Of a DNA stretch of 26,178 nt, positions 9,568 through 17,901 are shown piece by piece. The notes under the pieces were generated by a model. That model ran no database searches and was not told where the DNA came from. It saw only the letters and a list, made by a program, of their open reading frames with translations. Each line of letters starts with the position of its first letter. The first letter of the stretch is position 1. The DNA lies in contig CAAGAB010000066.1 in assembly GCA_900767685.1 (NCBI GenBank), forward strand, positions 1 through 26,178, in the 5' to 3' direction. A program made the translations under genes and the position numbers. This DNA is from an uncultured Coprococcus sp. GTDB taxonomy: Bacteria > Bacillota_A > Clostridia > Lachnospirales > Lachnospiraceae.

Positions 9568-9587
9568 AATTTTAAGGAGGTCTTTTT

Positions 9588-12407
9588 ATGGATTTTACTA
9601 AAAAGGGAGCCATCAAAGCTCAAAAAGAGCTGGTTTCAAAGCTCCCAAGGAACCGGAGAAAGGTCAGCGTTTCGCTGTTCAAAGCATTTCTGGTTCTTAT
9701 CCTCGCATTTGTGATCGTTGGTGTCGGTGCAGGCTTCGGTGCACTAAAAGGAATACTCGACGACACACCAAATGTAAATGCAGAGGCACTTATTCCCACC
9801 GGATACAAAACTACACTTGTGTATCAGAATGGAAAAGAGATCACTACCCTCGCAAACTTCAATTCCAACAGAGAGTATGTGTACTATGACTCCATACCGA
9901 GTGACCTTGTAAACTCTTTTGTCGCTATAGAGGACAGACGTTTCTGGGAGCACAACGGTATAGACGTACAGGGTATTGCCAGAGCTTTCGTACAGGGTCT
10001 CAGCAAGGGGGACTTCGACGAGGGTGCATCGACTCTTACACAGCAGCTCATAAAGAATAACGTTTTCAACGTTGGTCTTGACGAGACAACTTTCCTGCAG
10101 TCACTTGAACGTAAGGTTCAGGAACAGTATCTCGCTGTTGAGATGGAGAAGCAGATAAGCAAGGAGCACATAGTTGAGTACTATCTCAATACTATATATC
10201 TTGGTCAGGGATGTTATGGAGTAGAAACTGCAGCCAACACTTATTTTAATAAGGAACTTGGACAGCTTTCAGTATCTGAGTGTGCAGTGCTTGCCGCTAT
10301 ACCTCAGAACCCTTCCAAGTATGATCCTGTGGTATATCCTGAGGAAAATGCTAAGAGAAGAAAGATGGTCCTCAAATATATGCTGGAGCTGGAATATATA
10401 ACAAAAGCCCAGTACGATGAGGCGCTTAACGATAAAGTATATGACAGAATCGCCAAAGTTTCCAAGGAGGAGACAGACGATGAACAGACAGAGGTAAACT
10501 CTTACTACACTGATGAGGTTATCAAGCAGCTCCAGTCCGATCTTGAAGCTAAGGGATACTCCGAAGAAGATGCAGAGACTATGATCTGGTCCGGTGGACT
10601 CAAAGTCATAGTATGTCAGGATCCTGAGATACAGGCTATTGCAGATTCAGTTGTAAATGACGAATCCTATTGGCCAGAACCTGTTTATCAGCTCAACTAC
10701 GCTCTCACCCTTATGGACAAGGAAACCAAGGTTCAGACTAACTATAGCGTCGAGGACATGGAGAGCTGGTTCACTGATCAGCAAGGATATGAGTATAGCG
10801 CAAGATATTACAGTGAAGATGAAGCCCGAACCGATGCAGATACATTTAAAGCTGCAATGGTTGAAAAAACCGGTGATGATGTATTCCTTGAGTCTTTCAA
10901 GCTTGTCATCCAGCCACAGGTTTCATTCACACTTATGGATCAGAAGACAGGACAGGTTAAGGCACTTGTCGGAGGTCGTGGGGAAAAAACTGAGAACAGA
11001 TCATTTAACCGAGCAACAGAGGCAACCAGACAGCCTGGTTCATGTTTCAAGATTGTCGCAGCTTATCTGCCGGCTCTCGAGGCATGCAACATGTCACTTG
11101 CCACAGTATATGATGATGCTCCATTCTACTATGAGAACGGTAATCAGGTATTCAACTGGTACGGTGGTTACTGGGGACCTAAGACGATAAGATATGCCAT
11201 CATGGAATCCATGAACATCATCGCTGTTAAGTGTATTACGGATGTCACTCCAAAGCTTGCTTATGACTACCTGTTAAAGCTTGGATTTACCACACTTATT
11301 GATCAGCAGACAGACAGTGATGGTATGATTCTTTCAGATATCAACCAGTCTCTTGCTCTGGGTGGTCTGACAAACGGTATCACCAATCTGGAGATTACCG
11401 CTGCCTACGCTACTATAGCTAACGGCGGAAATTATATAAAGCCGGTATTCTACACAGAAGTATATGACCATGATGGCAATCTTCTGATAGACAATAAGGA
11501 GCCAGAAAAGACACGAGTTATATCAGAACAGACTGCCTGGCTTCTCACAAGCGCCATGCATGATGTTGTAACAGGAGGTACCGGTTCCGGTGCGAACTCC
11601 TCAACAGGAATGTACACAGCCGGTAAGACAGGTACAACATCCGGTGATTTCGATAACTGGTTCTGTGGATATAATCCATATTTCACAGCATCCATCTGGC
11701 TTGGAAATGATGAGAACATCACTTACAGTCCTGGTTCAATCAAATGTTACATGTGGAGAGATATCATGGATCAGGTAATTGAGAAAAAGGGACTTGATAC
11801 TTCTGCCACATTCGAAATGCCGGACGGAATCGTACAGGCCACTGTATGTTCTGACACAGGACTTCTTCCATCACCTGGATGTCCTACTGTAACGGACTAT
11901 TTCGATGCAACAAAACTGCCAACAAAGTATTGTCCTGGTGTTAAGAAAGTCACTGTATGTAACGAGTCTCATATGCTTGCCAACAAGTCTTGCCCTGAGA
12001 CAACAACATATATATATAAGCTGAATTCAGATGGTGAATATGTCCTTGACGGATATACCTGGGACCTCTCACTTCTGAAAGAACACTGTAATATTCATAT
12101 TGACAAAGACAAGAAAAAGAAGACAACCAAGGCTAAGACCACAACAGAAAATACAACTACAGAGGATACGACCACATCGGAACCTACAACTACGGAAGAC
12201 ACGACTACAGAAGAACCTACATCTACGGAGGTTCCTACAACTGATGAGCCTACGGACGAGCCTACGGATGAGCCTACAGACGAACCTACGGATGAGCCTA
12301 CGGACGAACCTACGGACGAACCTACGGACGAACCTACAGACGAACCTACGGACGAACCTACTTCATCAGAAGATATTGTCACAACAGAAACCCCTTCTGA
12401 AGAATGA
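9588..12407 (+). CDS. ponA: Class A penicillin-binding protein (transglycosylase/transpeptidase, PBP1A type)
   Basis: Bifunctional peptidoglycan polymerase and cross-linker, anchored by one membrane segment (about residues 31-54) after a basic cytoplasmic tail. The GT51 domain shows catalytic E115 in EDRRFWEHNG, then EGASTLTQQLIKN (145-157) and KEHIVEYYLNTIYLGQGCYG. The transpeptidase domain has S485-C-F-K488 (the SxxK motif, here with Cys in second place), S541-M-N and K680-T-G-T-T. A cysteine-bearing region follows (VCSDTG, SPGCPT, KYCPG, VCNES, KSCPE, EHCN), then a Thr/Glu/Asp/Pro-rich tail with ten exact DEPT units, probably spanning the wall. AAGGAGG lies seven bases before the ATG. It is one of only two plus-strand genes here and is followed by a strong terminator. 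The symbol follows the Bacillus homologue and is approximate. Confidence 0.95.
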   Translation: MDFTKKGAIKAQKELVSKLPRNRRKVSVSLFKAFLVLILAFVIVGVGAGFGALKGILDDTPNVNAEALIPTGYKTTLVYQNGKEITTLANFNSNREYVYYDSIPSDLVNSFVAIEDRRFWEHNGIDVQGIARAFVQGLSKGDFDEGASTLTQQLIKNNVFNVGLDETTFLQSLERKVQEQYLAVEMEKQISKEHIVEYYLNTIYLGQGCYGVETAANTYFNKELGQLSVSECAVLAAIPQNPSKYDPVVYPEENAKRRKMVLKYMLELEYITKAQYDEALNDKVYDRIAKVSKEETDDEQTEVNSYYTDEVIKQLQSDLEAKGYSEEDAETMIWSGGLKVIVCQDPEIQAIADSVVNDESYWPEPVYQLNYALTLMDKETKVQTNYSVEDMESWFTDQQGYEYSARYYSEDEARTDADTFKAAMVEKTGDDVFLESFKLVIQPQVSFTLMDQKTGQVKALVGGRGEKTENRSFNRATEATRQPGSCFKIVAAYLPALEACNMSLATVYDDAPFYYENGNQVFNWYGGYWGPKTIRYAIMESMNIIAVKCITDVTPKLAYDYLLKLGFTTLIDQQTDSDGMILSDINQSLALGGLTNGITNLEITAAYATIANGGNYIKPVFYTEVYDHDGNLLIDNKEPEKTRVISEQTAWLLTSAMHDVVTGGTGSGANSSTGMYTAGKTGTTSGDFDNWFCGYNPYFTASIWLGNDENITYSPGSIKCYMWRDIMDQVIEKKGLDTSATFEMPDGIVQATVCSDTGLLPSPGCPTVTDYFDATKLPTKYCPGVKKVTVCNESHMLANKSCPETTTYIYKLNSDGEYVLDGYTWDLSLLKEHCNIHIDKDKKKKTTKAKTTTENTTTEDTTTSEPTTTEDTTTEEPTSTEVPTTDEPTDEPTDEPTDEPTDEPTDEPTDEPTDEPTDEPTDEPTSSEDIVTTETPSEE
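12243..12362 (+). repeat. Ten 12-bp tandem repeats encoding (DEPT)10
   Basis: Ten contiguous 12-base units of form GAYGARCCTACN encode Asp-Glu-Pro-Thr. Differences are almost all third-position (GAT/GAC, GAG/GAA, ACG/ACA/ACT), and units 6, 7 and 9 are identical, as expected from slippage or recent expansion. The unit length is a multiple of three, so copy changes keep the frame. Copy number should vary between strains. Confidence 0.95.
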
Positions 12408-12435
12408 TAAGTAATATAAAAACACAACAAAATTC

Positions 12436-12473
12436 AAACCCCTGTCACACAGTAATATGTGGCAGGGGTTTTT
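12436..12473. terminator. Strong bidirectional terminator between PBP gene and spoVAE
   Basis: A GC-rich stem of about 13 pairs (AACCCCTG-CACA against TGTG-CAGGGGTT, one mismatch) with an eight-base loop is followed by TTTTT on the plus strand. The complementary AAA run on the other side can serve the minus-strand spoVAE gene, which ends at 12492. It separates two convergent genes. Confidence 0.9.
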
Positions 12474-12491
12474 CATTGCCCGGCATATAGT

Positions 12492-12848
12492 TTATTTTGT
12501 CATCTTAGGCTTGAATATCAGCGATGCCAGATATCCGAATATCAGTGCTGCTGAGCTTCCAACAGCCGCCATCTGAAATCCGCCTCTGAACAATCCGATA
12601 AATCCATCCTTGTCTACTGCCTCTGTAATTCCTTTCCAGAGATTATATCCAAAACCTGTAAGTGGTACTGCTGCCCCACACTCTGCAAATTCAAGCAGCG
12701 GTTTGTATATCCCGAGAGCCCCGAGGACAACACCGGCACACACCAGTATAACCATTATCCTTCCTGGCATCAGCTTAGTTTTGTCCATCAGGATCTGAGC
12801 CAGCATACATATAATCCCGCCTATTATAAAAGCTTTTAAATAATCCAT
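12492..12848 (-). CDS. spoVAE: Stage V sporulation protein AE (SpoVAE/SpoVAEb)
   Basis: Small integral membrane protein of the SpoVA complex, which carries dipicolinic acid with calcium into the forespore and releases it in germination. The 118-residue product has four or so hydrophobic segments, with GGIICMLAQI near the start and AAVPLTGFGYNLWKG in the middle, the latter resembling the ALVPITGFANGV of SpoVAC, a known homologue. ATG 12846-12848 comes one base after the spoVAD stop (TAACATG), so translation is probably coupled; GGAAGG precedes it. No spoVAEa or spoVAF gene follows: the next element is the terminator at 12436-12473. It is separated from spoVAA-AB-AC by about 4 kb of other genes. 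Confidence 0.92.
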   Translation of the reverse strand: MDYLKAFIIGGIICMLAQILMDKTKLMPGRIMVILVCAGVVLGALGIYKPLLEFAECGAAVPLTGFGYNLWKGITEAVDKDGFIGLFRGGFQMAAVGSSAALIFGYLASLIFKPKMTK

Positions 12849-12849
12849 G

Positions 12850-13878
12850 TTACCTTCCTTTCTCCATCTCATGATGCTCTATCATTACCGCATGTGCAAC
12901 CCCGGGAACAGTCTGTCCCTCATTGTAGCTGACTGTGGAAAGAAGTGCTCCGGTTGGAACAAATAACACTCTCTTCCATTCGCCAGCCGAAACTTTCTTC
13001 AATATATACCCTGCAAGCACACTTGCTGAACAGCCGCACCCAGATCCTCCGGAATGTGTATCCTGCTCCTCATTATTAAAAATTTCTATGCCACAATCCA
13101 TGTGATTACTCGATATATCCACCTGATTCATTCCAAGCAGATCTGTCAGGATGGTCTTGCCTACTTTTCCAAGATCTCCCGTTATTATCCGGTCATAGTA
13201 TGTTGCCTTAACGCCAAAATCCTGCAGATTCTGATATATAACATCTGCTGCGGCAGGTGCCATACATGCTCCCATGTTGAGGGAATCCTTCACCCCATAA
13301 TCCACTATACGCCCTGTGGTTATCCCCTTGATACATACATTTGACTCTTTGCCTGACACAACAAACGCACCGCTTCCTGTGACTGTCCATGTCGCTGAGA
13401 GTGGTCGCTGATTACCATATTCAAGTGGAAATCTGAACTGTTTCTCTGCACTTCCGTAATGACTGGATGCCTCTGCCACAACATTATCAGCATATCCCGC
13501 TGCAACTGTCATCGCAGCCAATGACAATGCCTCTCCACAGGTTGAACACGCACCATACAAACCAAACACCGGTATCTCCATATCTTTTATTCCAAAAGTT
13601 GACGCTATCAGCTGCCCCAGAAGATCTCCTGCAAATACATATCGTATATCTTCTTTCTCAAGCCCCGCTTTCTGAATGGCAAGCATAACAGCCTGCCTCA
13701 CCATCTCACTCTCTCCTTCTTCCCAGGAATTTTTCCCGAATGTGGGATCTTCACTGACTCTGTCAAAATATCTTGCCATTGGACCATCTATCTCCTTGGG
13801 ACCTGCGATCGATGCAGCCCCAGTGATATACGGAGCATTTGTAAACTTTAGACTTTGTTTTCCTATTTTTTCGTTCAT
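12850..13878 (-). CDS. spoVAD: Stage V sporulation protein AD (SpoVAD)
   Basis: Soluble, thiolase-fold member of the SpoVA complex; in Bacillus it binds dipicolinic acid. The 342 residues include SLKFTNAPYITGAASIAG, the Cys pair of YGACSTCGEALSLAA (C111, C114), SHYGSAEKQFRFPLEYGNQRP and HSGGSGCGCSASVLAGY, all typical of SpoVAD. I chose ATG 13876-13878, preceded by GAAAGGAAG; a frame opening at 13917 is longer than needed and lacks a site. It forms a tight pair with spoVAE. A forespore promoter is expected, but I found no good sigma-G match in the 246-base gap that it shares with the divergent CLC gene. How this pair is transcribed, apart from spoVAA-AC, is therefore an open question. Confidence 0.94.
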   Translation of the reverse strand: MNEKIGKQSLKFTNAPYITGAASIAGPKEIDGPMARYFDRVSEDPTFGKNSWEEGESEMVRQAVMLAIQKAGLEKEDIRYVFAGDLLGQLIASTFGIKDMEIPVFGLYGACSTCGEALSLAAMTVAAGYADNVVAEASSHYGSAEKQFRFPLEYGNQRPLSATWTVTGSGAFVVSGKESNVCIKGITTGRIVDYGVKDSLNMGACMAPAAADVIYQNLQDFGVKATYYDRIITGDLGKVGKTILTDLLGMNQVDISSNHMDCGIEIFNNEEQDTHSGGSGCGCSASVLAGYILKKVSAGEWKRVLFVPTGALLSTVSYNEGQTVPGVAHAVMIEHHEMEKGR

Positions 13879-13933
13879 ACACAACGACTTCCTTTCATAT
13901 ATCCAGCCAGTATGCATCCTGGTTCATATATTT

Positions 13934-14091
13934 TTGTTACTGTATATCTTTGTTACTATATTTCCCGTTATAAAAAAATATATTCTGGCATATTCCGGTA
14001 AAACATACAAAACATACATCTACAACCAGCACTGGACAAATAGCCGCTCATGCATTAACATTACATAGTCTGGCAAATTCAAATAATTTGC
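13934..14091 (+). promoter_or_regulatory. Promoter region of the CLC gene
   Basis: Two sigma-A-like sequences: TTGTTA (13934-13939), 17 bases, TATATT (13957-13962); and TGGACA (14033-14038), 17 bases, TAACAT (14056-14061). Between the second and the gene is a perfect inverted repeat, GCAAATT (14073-14079) and AATTTGC (14085-14091), that could be an operator or leader hairpin. I looked for a fluoride riboswitch here and saw none. Confidence 0.5.
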
Positions 14092-14124
14092 ATTTAATTT
14101 AAAAATTGAGATTGGAGATTTACT

Positions 14125-15477
14125 GTGGAATTTACAAAAGAATACTGGATGAACTGTTTTAGCAGATGTATACGATATTCAAAAACATTTATAAAATGGG
14201 TCATTTTTTCACTGATCATGGGAACCATATGTGGACTTGTGGGAACAGCTTTCCATATATGTGTCGAATATGCCACCGGTTTCAGAGAAGGTCATCACCC
14301 CATTATATATTTTCTGCCACTGGCCGGAGTTGTCATCGTATTTATATACCGTATATGCGGCATAAGGCATTCCAAGGGAACTAACCTGATCATAGGATCC
14401 ATAAGAAGTGTTGAAGATGAGATCCCATCACGTATGGCACCACTTATATTTGTGTCAACCGTCATAACACATCTTTTTGGCGGTTCTTCGGGCCGAGAGG
14501 GCGCCGCCCTTCAGATTGGTGGAAGTATAGGTGTCTCCATTGGCAAGATATTTAAGCTTGACGAAAGTGACAAACACATACTCACCCTATGCGGCATGAG
14601 TGCTGTATTCTCTGCTCTTTTTGGCACACCTATAACTGCAGCATTGTTCAGTATGGAGGTTATAAGTATTGGAATACTGTACTACTGCGCATTTGTTCCA
14701 TGCCTTTTCTCATCGGTGATTGCTTTTGAAATCACCCAGAAATTGCATGTAACGCATGACCACTATGCCATCGCCGGTATCCCATCATCAATAGATGTTG
14801 TCATGGTCCTGAAGGTTATACTGCTCGCGATACTCTGCGCTGTCCTGAGCAGCCTGTTCTGTATATTTATGACTTTTGTACACAAGCTATTCAGAAAATA
14901 TTTTAAGAACCAATATATCCGAGTATTTGTCGGCGGTGCAATCCTTGTACTTCTCAACATCGTGCTCAATACAACCGATTACAACGGTACAGGTATGAAC
15001 ATTATTGCTAAGGCACTCAATGGAGAAGCACACCCAACAGCGTTTCTCTTAAAAGCATTGTTCACTGCAATAACAATTGGATGCGGATTCAGAGGCGGAG
15101 AAATCGTACCTTCCTTCTTTGTCGGAGCCACATTTGGCTGTGTGACCGGCGGACTTTTGGGAATAGAGCCAGGATTTGCGGCAGCTCTGGGAATGGTATG
15201 TTTCTTCTGTGGTGTAGTAAACTGCCCACTCACATCACTGTTTCTCAGCATAGAATTATTCGGTGCCAAAGGTATATTGTTCTTTACCATCGGCTGTGCT
15301 GTAAGTTACATGCTGTCAGGTTACTATAGCCTATACAACGAACAGAAGATCATCTATTCAAAGCTCAGACCTCATTACGTGAACCTGTACACTAACCAGG
15401 AAATACGCACAAAGGAACCTGGTTTTCTGGAAGGAATGTTCCGTATCCGCGAAGATGACACTGATGACGAGGAATAA
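14125..15477 (+). CDS. CLC family anion transporter, CLC-F (fluoride) subfamily-like
   Basis: Polytopic membrane protein of the CLC superfamily, 450 residues with about ten or more hydrophobic helices. The gating-glutamate motif is G123-R124-E125-G126 in HLFGGSSGREGAALQIGG. The usual GSGIP filter is absent; in its place is KGTNLIIGSI. Further on are GFRGGEIVPSFFVGATFG and NCPLTSLFLSIELFGAKG. These features resemble fluoride/proton antiporters (CLC-F), which export fluoride, more than chloride CLCs; this assignment is by motif memory and needs a tree. There is no CBS domain. The start is GTG 14125-14127, with GGAG seven bases upstream. It is transcribed from its own promoter, divergent from spoVAD and inside the split spoVA region. 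Confidence 0.85.
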   Translation: MEFTKEYWMNCFSRCIRYSKTFIKWVIFSLIMGTICGLVGTAFHICVEYATGFREGHHPIIYFLPLAGVVIVFIYRICGIRHSKGTNLIIGSIRSVEDEIPSRMAPLIFVSTVITHLFGGSSGREGAALQIGGSIGVSIGKIFKLDESDKHILTLCGMSAVFSALFGTPITAALFSMEVISIGILYYCAFVPCLFSSVIAFEITQKLHVTHDHYAIAGIPSSIDVVMVLKVILLAILCAVLSSLFCIFMTFVHKLFRKYFKNQYIRVFVGGAILVLLNIVLNTTDYNGTGMNIIAKALNGEAHPTAFLLKALFTAITIGCGFRGGEIVPSFFVGATFGCVTGGLLGIEPGFAAALGMVCFFCGVVNCPLTSLFLSIELFGAKGILFFTIGCAVSYMLSGYYSLYNEQKIIYSKLRPHYVNLYTNQEIRTKEPGFLEGMFRIREDDTDDEE

Positions 15478-15516
15478 GGTCAATCAATATGGCAATCCAA
15501 TATATCTGATTGCACA

Positions 15517-15572
15517 AACAGCCACCCGGTGCTTATATGAACTACATGACATATAAGCATCGGGTGGCTGTT
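15517..15572. terminator. Long hairpin between convergent CLC and VanW genes
   Basis: Arms 15517-15539 and 15550-15572 are 23 bases each and complementary except for one G-U wobble, around a ten-base loop. The position between convergent genes fits a bidirectional terminator. The U-tracts are poor (TTCTTCTC on the plus side, TGTGC on the minus side), so it may instead protect 3' ends. Confidence 0.7.
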
Positions 15573-15588
15573 CTTCTCATATATATGA

Positions 15589-17385
15589 TTATTGTGAAAT
15601 TAGTGCCGCCTGCTCACCGGTATTATCCTCTGTACTTGCTCCTGCGCTGCCATTGTTCTCTGACGTACCTGAGGTCTTAGAATCGTCCTTCTTGCTATTT
15701 TTTTCTTTCTTCGACGGCAGCTTGCCGACCTTGTACACCTCGTCCCTGACTGAATATACACTTACTGCCTCCGGATCATCCGATATCACATTCCCATCAC
15801 CATCATAAACTCTTCTATAAGATTGAATAGTAAGACCTTCTATACCTACCGTATCAAGTACCTGCTCATCCTTTCCGAGGCTCTTATCCAGCTCATATTT
15901 TGTCTCATATGGCTCTGTCTCCAGTGTCTCTGTATACAACTCTACACTGAATGGTTCTGTGATTGTTCCCCATATCGTACAAGAAGTTGAATACCCATCA
16001 TATGTGGTATTTATCTTTATCGGATAGTCTGTGTCATTTGTAAATACAAAATCACAGCCTCCCCAGGCGACTGTTGCGTCAAGGCCTGCCGGGACATATG
16101 ATGCCGGATAAGGATGGCAATGCCTTTCATCTATCTCCAGATTTGCATATAGGCATGCCATATACATAGTGGATGATACCTGGCATATTCCACCACCCAT
16201 ATCAAGCACCGATTCTCCATTCGCATATGATGGTCCGGGCAGGAAACCGCGCTCTTCTGTAAGTTCTCCGACTCCAAGATTATACGAAAACGATTCCCCG
16301 GGCATGAGTATCGTTCCATCACAATACTGCGCCGCCATCTTTACATTTGTCTTTCTGTTATCAGACCCATCAACCTCTGTAGAATAACTGCTTATCTGAT
16401 CTCTGAACAAGAGCTCTTCATACTCCTTTGTGGTCATATCCGCGCTGGACAGGACAAGCGGAATCTCCACCTTATCCCCATTCTTCGCAGAGGCCAGAGC
16501 CTTCTTTGCCGCATCCAGGTCAAAATCCACTCCATCCTTCGCCTTCACCAGCTTATATCCATTTTCCGGATCCAGCGTCGGATTCTGAGGTTCACAGTGA
16601 AGCTTGTCATATAACGCATCTATGTCCACATCAGCCTGCATCTCCGGACACTTTATCACTGTGTCATAATCACCCTTTTCAACATTCTTTTTTATGTTTG
16701 TAGATAGCTTATCCTCGTCCACGACATAACTGCCCTTTCCCTTAACCAGTATCAGCTTGTCTTTATCTACCACATAGCCATCCTCTTTGCTGAGATCCAC
16801 TTTCATCAGTTCACTGCTCTCAATTGCTGACTTCAGAGCACTTATGTCTTTTATCTCAGGATACAGATCATATGATGTTCCACCGATCTTGGATTCCAGA
16901 AATCCATATCCTCTTCTCCAGAAACTGTGAGTTCTGTCCTGTATGGCTTTGACAGAGTCAAATGATTTTTTGCCTAGAGCCGCTGATACATCCAGTGTAT
17001 AATACTCACCGTTAAGTTCAACCCTGACGCTGGCTTTGCTGTATTTCTTATTGTAATCAGCATCTATAAGCTTTGAAGCTTCCTCTGTCTTCATATTTCC
17101 AACATTTATGCCATTTATGCATGTCTTATCATACAGCTTTCTATCGCCTATTATCAGACATATAAATGCATAAAATACTATCACAAAAACTCCGGTAAGT
17201 ACCCAGCTGATCACCCTATACTGTCTCTGAAGCCTTCTTTTTCTTTCTCTGCGCCGCTGCAACTCTGCCATCTGTCTGCGAGTGATTTTTCTTTTTCCAC
17301 CGGGTCTGTCCTCTATATTGGATTTATGCTCTGTTGCGGATTTCGTGCGTTCGCTGGCTGCATACCTTTCTCTTTTGTCCTCCAT
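15589..17385 (-). CDS. VanW family membrane-anchored protein with YoaR-type and G5-like domains
   Basis: Predicted envelope protein. A very basic cytoplasmic tail (residues 1-56) is followed by one membrane helix (about 57-80) and an extracellular part. The latter has two YoaR/peptidoglycan-binding-like regions (about 85-330), a VanW domain containing MPGESFSYNLGVG, GGGICQVSSTMYMACLYANL, ERHCHPYPASYVPAGLDA and FTNDTDYPIKI, then a G5-like segment (GIEGLTIQSYRRVYDGDGNV) and a Ser/Lys/Glu-rich tail. VanW proteins occur widely in Clostridia and are not by themselves evidence of vancomycin resistance; their biochemical role is unsettled. ATG 17383-17385 follows GAGGGTG. It lies 20 bases after the DUF3783-like gene and probably shares its promoter at 17826-17853. 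Confidence 0.88.
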   Translation of the reverse strand: MEDKRERYAASERTKSATEHKSNIEDRPGGKRKITRRQMAELQRRRERKRRLQRQYRVISWVLTGVFVIVFYAFICLIIGDRKLYDKTCINGINVGNMKTEEASKLIDADYNKKYSKASVRVELNGEYYTLDVSAALGKKSFDSVKAIQDRTHSFWRRGYGFLESKIGGTSYDLYPEIKDISALKSAIESSELMKVDLSKEDGYVVDKDKLILVKGKGSYVVDEDKLSTNIKKNVEKGDYDTVIKCPEMQADVDIDALYDKLHCEPQNPTLDPENGYKLVKAKDGVDFDLDAAKKALASAKNGDKVEIPLVLSSADMTTKEYEELLFRDQISSYSTEVDGSDNRKTNVKMAAQYCDGTILMPGESFSYNLGVGELTEERGFLPGPSYANGESVLDMGGGICQVSSTMYMACLYANLEIDERHCHPYPASYVPAGLDATVAWGGCDFVFTNDTDYPIKINTTYDGYSTSCTIWGTITEPFSVELYTETLETEPYETKYELDKSLGKDEQVLDTVGIEGLTIQSYRRVYDGDGNVISDDPEAVSVYSVRDEVYKVGKLPSKKEKNSKKDDSKTSGTSENNGSAGASTEDNTGEQAALISQ

Positions 17386-17405
17386 ATACTCACCCTCATC
17401 TCTGT

Positions 17406-17783
17406 CTATTTACCATGCATCTTATAAAACATATATTCCCTTGCCAGCTCCGAATAGAGCTTCTCAAGTGTCCATGTCTTATTTGTATCTGTGATCACTG
17501 ATTTGAGCGCTATTGGCTCGGCTCCTGATCTTTTATACCGTTCCAGGAATATATCCAGCTCTTTGCTGCTTATACCGGCAAATATTGCCATCTCCATGTT
17601 AAGTTTTCTGCTTTCTTCGCACTCTGACATGTTTTGAACGTCAGGATTCTCCAAAAGATCCGCAACCCTCACAGCACATTTGTCATTTCGCAGGACTCCA
17701 TGCCAAGCGCCAAGAGCCTTGCAAATATCACTCACGACTGCGGCTTTGTCCTCCGCCAGATTCATTGTAAATATCTTTTTCAT
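17406..17783 (-). CDS. DUF3783-like protein of unknown function
   Basis: A 125-residue soluble protein. Its C-terminal half (about residues 65-120) has the pattern of DUF3783: MAIFAGISSKELDIFLERY, then GAEPIALKSVITDTNKTW, then TLEKLYSELAREY. The N-terminal part is weakly patterned (KKIFTMNLAEDKAAVVSDIC). The role of the family is not known to me. I prefer ATG 17781-17783, with GAGGA about 11 bases upstream; in-frame ATGs at 17792 and 17801 are alternatives with weaker sites. It heads a probable two-gene unit with the VanW gene, driven by a sigma-A-type promoter, and follows spoVAC by 118 bases. Nothing in it suggests a sporulation role. Confidence 0.75.
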   Translation of the reverse strand: MKKIFTMNLAEDKAAVVSDICKALGAWHGVLRNDKCAVRVADLLENPDVQNMSECEESRKLNMEMAIFAGISSKELDIFLERYKRSGAEPIALKSVITDTNKTWTLEKLYSELAREYMFYKMHGK

Positions 17784-17825
17784 ACAGCTCATTATCCTCA
17801 TAAATTCTTCTTTTGCCTATACATC

Positions 17826-17853
17826 ATTATGTTATTTTTTTTATCAAAGTCAA
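17826..17853 (-). promoter_or_regulatory. Sigma-A promoter for the DUF3783-vanW unit
   Basis: On the minus strand TTGACT (17853 to 17848), a 16-base spacer and CATAAT (17831 to 17826) each match consensus at five of six positions. The A-rich spacer and flanks fit a vegetative promoter. The predicted start is about 17819, giving a leader of some 35 bases. This would transcribe the inserted genes separately from spoVAA-AC. Confidence 0.6.
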
Positions 17854-17901
17854 CATCTCTTTAGTAAAAAGATTATTTTTTAATTTTTAAGTTTTCTCTG
17901 G

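Noticed and set aside
12095..12430. Minus-strand frame encoding Gly-Ser-Ser-Val repeats
   Set aside because: It is the antisense of the DEPT repeat tract of the PBP gene, where codon usage and family match support the plus strand.
13918..14124. Fluoride riboswitch upstream of the CLC gene
   Set aside because: No match to the conserved core of the crcB motif by eye; only promoter-like sequences and a short inverted repeat are present.
15589..17385. VanW gene as evidence of vancomycin resistance
   Set aside because: No vanHAX or vanRS genes are nearby, and VanW/YoaR proteins are common in Clostridia without resistance.
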